Shown here piece by piece: positions 42,267-48,100 of a stretch of DNA of 48,100 nucleotides (position 1 is its first letter; each line of letters begins with the position of its first letter). A program made the position numbers and the translations under genes. Where the stretch lies: the NCBI GenBank assembly GCA_028716165.1, contig JAQUQI010000012.1, forward strand, positions 1-48,100, read 5' to 3'. This stretch comes from Candidatus Omnitrophota bacterium (GTDB lineage: Bacteria; Omnitrophota; Gorgyraeia; JABMRG01). The notes beneath the pieces are model-generated. The model did not search any database. It had not been told where the DNA came from and was given only the letters and a program-made list of their open reading frames with translations.

Positions 42267-44582
42267 TTATACCGCGTCCCCGGGCCGGTCATTTTCCTGG
42301 CCGGCAAGTTTGCCTGAAACACCCAGATATTGTTTTCTGTCAACAAGGATATCGCGCGGTTTTGACCCGCAATAAGGGCCTATCAGACCGTCTTCTTCCA
42401 TGCTATCAATAAGGCGTGCCGCGCGCGTATAGCTAAGACGCAGGCGCCTCTGCAATATAGATACCGATGCCTGTCCTGATTCCATCACGAGCTTTACCGC
42501 GTCGTCAAAAAGGTCGTCTTTTGCCGAACTTATGCCAAGGCCTTTTTTGCCCTGTTCCTTGATAATATTTTCCTCATAATCCGCTTCTCTCTGCCCGGAT
42601 ATAAAATTAATAACACGTTCAATCTCCTTATCAGAGACAAGACTTGACTGCGCCCTTACAGGTTTTGCCGCTCCGGGTTCCATGAACAACATATCGCCTC
42701 TGCCCAAAAGCTTGTCCGCGCCGTTCATATCAAGCACTGTGCGGGAGTCCACTTTTGACGCGACCTTAAAGGATATCCTTGCAGGAAAATTCGCCTTTAT
42801 CACGCCTGTTATAACGTCCACGGACGGCCTCTGTGTGGCCAGGATAATATGTATGCCTACCGCGCGCGATAACTGGGCCAGACGGGCTATAGCGCTTTCT
42901 ATTTCATTGGAAGCGACCGCCATCAAATCGGCGAGCTCATCTATCACTAAGACGATATAATACATAAAAGAAGGCACGTCGGGATAGTCCTTAAGCCCGC
43001 CCTCTTTCGCCTTTTGATTAAACATGGCTATATTACGGCATGATACCTTGGCAAGCAATTGATAACGCGATTCCATCTCATGGACCAGCCAGGCCAGGGC
43101 GCCGGACACCTTCTTGGCATTAGTCAAAACAGGGCATATGAGATGGGGCAGTTTATTGAACATCGCCATCTCAACCATTTTTGGATCAACAAGTATCAGC
43201 TTAAGCTCGTCCGGGGAGGCGTTAAATAACATACTAAGCACTATACTGTTAACGCAAACAGTCTTACCAGCGCCCGTAGTGCCGGCGATAAGAAGATGAG
43301 GCATCTTAGCAAGATCGCAGACAACAGGCAGGCCTGCCGTATCCTTGCCAAGAGCCAGCATAAGCTTTGATTGGGATTCCTGAAATTCCCTGGAGGCCAG
43401 GACCTCTTTTAGAAAAACCAATGAAGCGGTCGTGTTCGGCACCTCTATGCCGACCCTGGATTTTCCGGGTATAGGAGCTATGATCCTTACCGACTGCGCT
43501 TTCATTGCAAGCGCTATATCATCATTTAAAGCCGTTATCCTGTTTACCTTAACGCCGGGTGAAGGTTCAAGCTCATATCTGGTTATAACAGGGCCTTTCT
43601 CAACCTGGGCAACCTTTACGTCTATGCCAAAATCCCTAAGCGTGTCTTCAAGTATTGCTGACGACGCTGTCAGGTCTTCTTTTATCTGCCTTTCTTCCAC
43701 GGGAGGAGGCGAATCAAGCAGATCCATGGTGGGAAGATTATATTCGCCGGCCGCTGTCTTGGGTTTAGCCCCAAGGCCGTCTTTATCTTTATCGTGCGCC
43801 TTAGCAGTTATATGTTTCCTGTCTATTTTGATGTCCGGAACCGTCACCGCAAGACGGGTTTTTAACTCGGGCCGGGGAGACTCTACCCTCGCTTCAGTAA
43901 TAATCGGGGCTGTTTTCTCCGCAGTTTTTGGAACAAACCCTTTTATGGCAGGCCTCTTAACAAACCTTGGGGCAGTAGGCCTATTATTCGCCGCTGCAGG
44001 CCTTAACTGCCTCTTTGCGTCAGAAATTTCTTTCCGGCGTTGATACGCGCATTTAAGCTTGTCTATAAGGATAACGGTAAATGGTATAATGAGCAATTCC
44101 GTTGCCAGAAGAACGGCAAGGATTATAAGCGTTGATACGATAACATAAGAACCGACCACTCCAAAATATTTCTCAAGCATTAAGGACAGCATCATTCCGG
44201 AAAATCCGCCTGCCTGCATCCTGGATGTGTTTTCACCGTTAAACAACAAAGACATGAAGGCGCTGGAAGCTAAAAAGAGAACGGCAGTGCCTGAAAATTT
44301 TACAAGCGAACGCTGGGGTTGTTGAGATGTAAACCTGTCTATAGCCCAAATAAGGCACAATGCGGGTATCACGTAAGAACTGTATCCTATCAGAAAAAAC
44401 AAACCGGCTCCGATATAAGCTCCGATAATACCTATGAAATTATTTATACGCAGGTTTGGGGTGGAGGCAAAAAACTCTATATCCGCAGGGTCAAACGATA
44501 CAAGGCTTACAAAGACAAGTACTCCTACGGCCAGGTATGCAAATCCAACGATCTCATTAATGCGCTGTTGAGTCATTTTCAA
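42267..44582 (-). CDS. ftsK: DNA translocase FtsK/SpoIIIE
   Basis: Septal DNA pump. The 771 residues have four or so N-terminal membrane segments (about 11-30, 50-82, 97-115, 142-175), a basic/proline linker to about 300, then the motor with Walker A GTTGAGKT (434-441), IDELADLM, and QRPSVDVITG. A C-terminal winged helix (gamma domain; SILQRRLRLSYTRAARLIDS) reads orientation sequences. Length is short-linker type. Three bases separate it from uppP and from rodZ. Confidence 0.96.
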   Translation of the reverse strand: MKMTQQRINEIVGFAYLAVGVLVFVSLVSFDPADIEFFASTPNLRINNFIGIIGAYIGAGLFFLIGYSSYVIPALCLIWAIDRFTSQQPQRSLVKFSGTAVLFLASSAFMSLLFNGENTSRMQAGGFSGMMLSLMLEKYFGVVGSYVIVSTLIILAVLLATELLIIPFTVILIDKLKCAYQRRKEISDAKRQLRPAAANNRPTAPRFVKRPAIKGFVPKTAEKTAPIITEARVESPRPELKTRLAVTVPDIKIDRKHITAKAHDKDKDGLGAKPKTAAGEYNLPTMDLLDSPPPVEERQIKEDLTASSAILEDTLRDFGIDVKVAQVEKGPVITRYELEPSPGVKVNRITALNDDIALAMKAQSVRIIAPIPGKSRVGIEVPNTTASLVFLKEVLASREFQESQSKLMLALGKDTAGLPVVCDLAKMPHLLIAGTTGAGKTVCVNSIVLSMLFNASPDELKLILVDPKMVEMAMFNKLPHLICPVLTNAKKVSGALAWLVHEMESRYQLLAKVSCRNIAMFNQKAKEGGLKDYPDVPSFMYYIVLVIDELADLMAVASNEIESAIARLAQLSRAVGIHIILATQRPSVDVITGVIKANFPARISFKVASKVDSRTVLDMNGADKLLGRGDMLFMEPGAAKPVRAQSSLVSDKEIERVINFISGQREADYEENIIKEQGKKGLGISSAKDDLFDDAVKLVMESGQASVSILQRRLRLSYTRAARLIDSMEEDGLIGPYCGSKPRDILVDRKQYLGVSGKLAGQENDRPGDAV

Positions 44583-44585
44583 TAA

Positions 44586-45347
44586 TCACCTTATGGCTAT
44601 AGCCGCTGTTCCCAGTATAAAGCAATATACGGCAAACCATTTCAGCTTCCCGGTAATAACGGCTTTTTTTACCGCGTAGATTGACCCAAGCCCGAACAAA
44701 AAAGAAAAAAATAATCCTAAACCCATTTGCGGTAAAGAAGCCGATGAAACATCCCAATCGGGAAACTTTAAAATCAACGCCCCAAGGACAGCCGGGATTG
44801 AAGCCAAAAAAGAAAACCTTACCGCTGATTCTTTGTTAACCTTCAAAAATAACCCGCACGATATCGTAGCGCCGCTTCTGGATATACCGGGTATAATGGC
44901 TATGCCTTGCGCGATACCGATAATAAATGACTTTACTGGGCCGGGAGCCTTTAAAGGCCCGTCTTGGCGCCGGCTTTTTGACGCTATATGCGCCAGGCTA
45001 AGGAAAACAGCAGTCACATAAAGCATTATACCAATTAATTTCACGTTTGCGAATATTGATTCAAAAACGTCTTTAAAAAAAATACCTATTGCGGCCGTGG
45101 GCAGGCACGCTATAAAAACCGATAAAATATACCCCCTCTGCTTCGTCAGGATTTCAGCTATATCCCGCCGGAAATAGACAATGACCGCAAAAAGACTGCC
45201 TACATGCAAAACAATATCAAAGATGATATCCGGCTGGGCATAACCAAAACATCTATGCAGAATAGCCAGATGGCCGGACGAGCTGACCGGAAGGAATTCC
45301 GTCAACCCCTGTATGATACCCGAAACTATGGCATGAATATACGACAT
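44586..45347 (-). CDS. uppP: Undecaprenyl-diphosphatase (BacA/UppP)
   Basis: Membrane phosphatase recycling the lipid carrier for peptidoglycan. The 253 residues carry the two catalytic stretches IIQGLTEFLPVSSSGHL (11-27; E17) and AIIPGISRSGATISCG in mid-protein. Seven or so hydrophobic segments are visible. No Shine-Dalgarno is obvious before the ATG; a TATATT lies 14 bases upstream. Together with ftsK and rodZ it forms an envelope/division group. Confidence 0.95.
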   Translation of the reverse strand: MSYIHAIVSGIIQGLTEFLPVSSSGHLAILHRCFGYAQPDIIFDIVLHVGSLFAVIVYFRRDIAEILTKQRGYILSVFIACLPTAAIGIFFKDVFESIFANVKLIGIMLYVTAVFLSLAHIASKSRRQDGPLKAPGPVKSFIIGIAQGIAIIPGISRSGATISCGLFLKVNKESAVRFSFLASIPAVLGALILKFPDWDVSSASLPQMGLGLFFSFLFGLGSIYAVKKAVITGKLKWFAVYCFILGTAAIAIR

Positions 45348-45383
45348 AAATCAAAAACCGTAATATAAGTTCCTAACGCATAT

Positions 45384-45399
45384 AAAACGCGAAGCGCGC
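45384..45399 (-). terminator. Weak terminator-like hairpin after dut
   Basis: A GCGCG-CTT-CGCGT stem of five pairs including one G-T is followed by TTTATAT on the minus strand. It lies just after dut in the 60-base gap before uppP. Too short to be certain. Confidence 0.28.
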
Positions 45400-45407
45400 C
45401 CTTAGGC

Positions 45408-45866
45408 TCAAACCCCCGTATGGCCAAAACCGCCGTGCGAACGCATGGTATCATCAAGGTCGTCAACAACAGACATATCAGCCCTTACCACCCTGTGAAC
45501 AACAAGCTGGGCTATGCGGTCAGCCCTTTTTACCACAAAGGGCTGTTGGCCGTGATTTATCAATATAATCCCCACAAGCCCTCTGTAATCACTGTCTATG
45601 GTGCCGGGGCTGTTTACTATACCGATGCCGTGTTTTAGCGCAAGCCCGCTGCGGGGACGCACCTGAACTTCAAAACCTTCCGGGATACTCATATAAAAAC
45701 CCGCCGACACAAGCCTTATCTCTTTCGGCTGGATGGTAACACTGCCGTCAACATCCGCGTATACATCCATACCGCTTGCGCCTGTACTCATATAGCATGG
45801 GGTCGGCAGGTCCTGACAGCCCTGTTTCTTTTTAATTTTTATAACCGTCTTATCCATGCCCGGCAT
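45408..45866 (-). CDS. dut: dUTP diphosphatase
   Basis: Hydrolyses dUTP to dUMP, keeping uracil out of DNA. The 152-residue trimeric-type enzyme has all five motifs: ASGMDVYAD, RPRSGLALKHGI, NSPGTIDSDYRG, RIAQLVV and GGFGHTG at the end. ATG 45866 gives a GGAG only two bases away; ATG 45857, three codons later, has it at 11 bases, so the shorter form is possible. Lies 36 bases after pnp. Confidence 0.96.
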   Translation of the reverse strand: MPGMDKTVIKIKKKQGCQDLPTPCYMSTGASGMDVYADVDGSVTIQPKEIRLVSAGFYMSIPEGFEVQVRPRSGLALKHGIGIVNSPGTIDSDYRGLVGIILINHGQQPFVVKRADRIAQLVVHRVVRADMSVVDDLDDTMRSHGGFGHTGV

Positions 45867-45902
45867 ATCTCCGACATAAAATAAAGTCTATTAAGGCCGG
45901 TT

Positions 45903-48002
45903 TTAAGCATTCTTACCGGATTTTGGCATGGCTTTTTTCCTTGAGAGATTAAGCCTGCCCTGTTCGTCTATCTCAACAAGCTTTACTGTTATCTCATCCC
46001 CCAATTTAACAATACTTTCCACGTTTTTTACGTATTCGTCGGAAAGTTCCGAGACATGGCAAAGGCCTTCTTTGCCGGGTAATATCTCGCAAAAAGCCCC
46101 AAAGTTCATTATCCTCTTTACAGTTGCCTTGTATATCTTGCCCACTTCCGGCTCTTCAACTATTTTGGCGATAATATCCATCGCTTTTTTAAGCGCCTCC
46201 GGGTCATTTGAAGCCACATTGATGGTCCCGTCGTCATCAACATTTATATCAACACCCGTATCAGCAATGATCTTTTTGATCACTTTGCCGCCCGGGCCTA
46301 TCACATCTTTTATCTTGTCCGTGCTTATCTTGATAGTCTCTATCCTGGGGGCATATTGCGACAGGCTTGATTTCGGAACCGATATGGCTTTATTCATATT
46401 GTCCAGTATCTTAATCCTGGCTTTTTTAGCGGCATCTATGGCGTCTTTGACGATATCCATGGTAATGCCTGATTTCAATTTTACGTCAACCTGAAGGGCC
46501 GTTATGCCCTTGGACGTTCCAGCCACCTTAAAATCCATATCGCCGTAATGGTCCTCAAGCCCGGCTATATCCGTCAAAACAACGTAATTATCGCCTTCCT
46601 TGACAACGCCTATGGCTATGCCTGCCACAGCTCTTATTATTGGAACGCCGGCGTCCATTAGGGCAAGGGAGCCCGCGCAGACTGTCGCCATACTGGACGA
46701 ACCGTTGCTTTCAAGAACATCCGAGACAATGCGGACAGTATAAGGAAATTGCTCTTTTGAGGGTATAACAGGTTTAAGGGCCCTTTCGGCCAAGGCGCCA
46801 TGGCCTACTTCTCTTCTGCCAACACCCCTTACGGGCTTGGCTTCTCCAACGCTGAATGGAGGAAAATTGTAATGGAGCATAAACGTTTTTTTCCAATCGC
46901 CTTCAAGCGCCTCTATGGACTGCTCGTCAGAGCCTGTCCCAAGCGTTACTACCGAAAGGGATTGGGTCTGGCCTCTGGTAAACAAAGACGAACCGTGAGT
47001 GCGGGGAAGAACGCCCACCTCTGACTCTATGTTTCGTATACCATCAAAGCTTCTCTTGTCCACTCTTTTTTTCTGTAGTAATATCATATCGCGGACAATC
47101 TTTTTTTCTATGTCATTAAGCGCTGTCATAATGTCCGCGGCGTTAATCTCGCCGCCTTCGGTCACAAGCTGGCCTATAATCTCCTTGGACAGCGCCCCCA
47201 TCATTTCTATCCTCTCTTCTTTGACCGGAACGGAATTAATCTGCGCTATCCTGCTTGAGGCCATATTTTTTAACTTTTCAATAAGCGAGGCTTCGGGGAC
47301 TTTTATACTCGCTGTCAGTTCTTTCTTTTTAAGCCCCTTGGCAAGCTCATTCTGCAAGGCTATGCATTTTTGGCACTGCGCAAAACCCAAGTCAATGGCT
47401 TTTAAAAAAACATCCTCGGGCACTTCTTTGGAGCCTGATTCTATCATCAGGATGCCTTCTTTTCCGGCGCAAACCACAATATCAATATCAGATTCGCATA
47501 GTTCCGCGTATGTGGGGTTTACCACAAAATCCCCTTCAACGCGGGCAATCCTTACAGCGCCAAACGGCCCAAGATAGGGTATGCCTGATAATTGCACGGC
47601 ACTTGAAGCGCCTATAACAGATAATATATCGGGATCATTTTCGCCGTCGCTTGATACGACCATAGCCATGATCTGGACCTCATTAGACATGCCTTCAGGG
47701 AATAACGGCCTTATAGGCCTGTCTATCAGGCGTGCTGTCAATATTTCGCGCTCCGTGGGGCGGCCCTCTCTTTTAAAATATCCTCCGGGTATCCTGCCGG
47801 CGGCATATGTCCTTTCCCGGTAATCAACCATCAGAGGGAAAAAATCGGTGTCCTCTTTTGCCTGCCTTGACATAACAGCGGTGACAAGAACAACCGTGTC
47901 TCCGCATGAAACCGTAACTGCTCCGTCGGCCTGTTTGGCAAGCCTGCCTGTTTCAATAATAATCTCCTTATTGCCTATTACAGCTTTTGCGCTCGTCTTC
48001 AT
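45903..48002 (-). CDS. pnp: Polyribonucleotide nucleotidyltransferase (PNPase)
   Basis: Phosphorolytic 3'-5' exoribonuclease of the degradosome. The 699 residues contain two RNase PH domains (first with DYRERTYAAGRIPGGYFKRE; second with RTHGSSLFTRGQTQ and GHGALAERAL), a helical linker, a KH domain at about 553-610 (DVIGPGGKVIKKIIADTG) and an S1 domain from about 617 (VKRIMNFGAFCEILPGKEG, LCHVSEL). AGGAG precedes the ATG by five bases. Length is standard. Confidence 0.97.
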   Translation of the reverse strand: MKTSAKAVIGNKEIIIETGRLAKQADGAVTVSCGDTVVLVTAVMSRQAKEDTDFFPLMVDYRERTYAAGRIPGGYFKREGRPTEREILTARLIDRPIRPLFPEGMSNEVQIMAMVVSSDGENDPDILSVIGASSAVQLSGIPYLGPFGAVRIARVEGDFVVNPTYAELCESDIDIVVCAGKEGILMIESGSKEVPEDVFLKAIDLGFAQCQKCIALQNELAKGLKKKELTASIKVPEASLIEKLKNMASSRIAQINSVPVKEERIEMMGALSKEIIGQLVTEGGEINAADIMTALNDIEKKIVRDMILLQKKRVDKRSFDGIRNIESEVGVLPRTHGSSLFTRGQTQSLSVVTLGTGSDEQSIEALEGDWKKTFMLHYNFPPFSVGEAKPVRGVGRREVGHGALAERALKPVIPSKEQFPYTVRIVSDVLESNGSSSMATVCAGSLALMDAGVPIIRAVAGIAIGVVKEGDNYVVLTDIAGLEDHYGDMDFKVAGTSKGITALQVDVKLKSGITMDIVKDAIDAAKKARIKILDNMNKAISVPKSSLSQYAPRIETIKISTDKIKDVIGPGGKVIKKIIADTGVDINVDDDGTINVASNDPEALKKAMDIIAKIVEEPEVGKIYKATVKRIMNFGAFCEILPGKEGLCHVSELSDEYVKNVESIVKLGDEITVKLVEIDEQGRLNLSRKKAMPKSGKNA

Positions 48003-48046
48003 CCTGTCTCCTGACTTTAAAGTTGCGTAATGTTTATCCTGTCCGT

Positions 48047-48086
48047 AAAAAAATAACAGACAACGCCGTTGTTAACCGCCTTTATA
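48047..48086 (-). promoter_or_regulatory. Leader region of pnp: possible -10 box and 5' hairpin
   Basis: On the minus strand an extended -10-like TGTTATAAA ends at 48081, and its -35 would lie beyond the window. Directly after the predicted start a small stem ACAAC-GGC-GTTGT (48072-48060) is followed after five bases by a seven-T run (48053-48047). It is either a terminator of the gene upstream of the window or a hairpin in the pnp leader. Confidence 0.3.
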
Positions 48087-48100
48087 ACAAACACTCCCCT

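Noticed and set aside
1-48100. Mobile elements, CRISPR arrays, prophage genes, rRNA
   Set aside because: No transposase, integrase, spaced direct repeats or rRNA-like stretches were seen on either strand.

Overview
The window is a dense bacterial chromosome segment carrying almost only housekeeping genes: 48 complete protein genes (one, thpR, interrupted by an in-frame stop), one gene cut by the left edge, and one tRNA. I see no insertion sequence, prophage, CRISPR array or rRNA. Base composition looks moderate and even throughout. All genes lie on the minus strand except cinA and thpR. Family resemblance and gene order (recA-recX-alaS, an AlgC/PMM-type hexose mutase, a CsgG-like protein ending in zinc ribbons) suggest an uncultured diderm lineage such as Omnitrophota (OP3). 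That assignment is inference; no taxonomic marker was tested.

Layout, left to right. (1) 1-5425: an aspartate-family operon read hom, thrC, a phosphoglycerate-mutase-like gene that is probably the homoserine kinase, cstA, lysC (cut by the window edge). (2) 5527-5604: tRNA-Pro(GGG) with its own consensus promoter. (3) 5904-9092: gpsA, then an ECF sigma factor with a membrane-bound zinc-finger/FecR/TPR anti-sigma partner. (4) 9326-15235: lepA, lepB, a secreted CsgG-like zinc-ribbon protein, a CDP-alcohol phosphatidyltransferase, der, plsY. (5) 15336-32658: a very long run of closely spaced genes: hisD, then hisB-H-A-F-I, trpE-G-D-C-F, an M20 peptidase, trpB-A, manC, ruvX, an M16 peptidase, rpe and a phosphomannomutase, closed by a clear terminator. 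(6) 32655-36932: recA, recX, alaS. (7) 37247-39066, plus strand: cinA and thpR. (8) 38984-48002: pnp, dut, uppP, ftsK, rodZ, terminator, rimO, pgsA, pgpA.

Functionally the segment covers threonine/lysine entry, nearly all of tryptophan synthesis, the middle and end of histidine synthesis (hisG, hisC and hisE are not here), GDP-mannose supply (mutase plus manC), phospholipid synthesis (gpsA, plsY, pgsA, pgpA), envelope and division functions (lepB, uppP, rodZ, ftsK) and recombination (recA, recX, ruvX).

The most interesting signals are: an in-frame UGA at codon 8 of an otherwise intact thpR, followed by a two-part stem-loop; gpsA and cinA whose extended -10 boxes sit 8-9 bases from the start codon, implying leaderless mRNAs in a genome that otherwise uses Shine-Dalgarno sites; near-identical promoters on gpsA and tRNA-Pro; three palindromes in 54 bases upstream of hisB; and a secreted CsgG-like protein with two C-terminal zinc ribbons.
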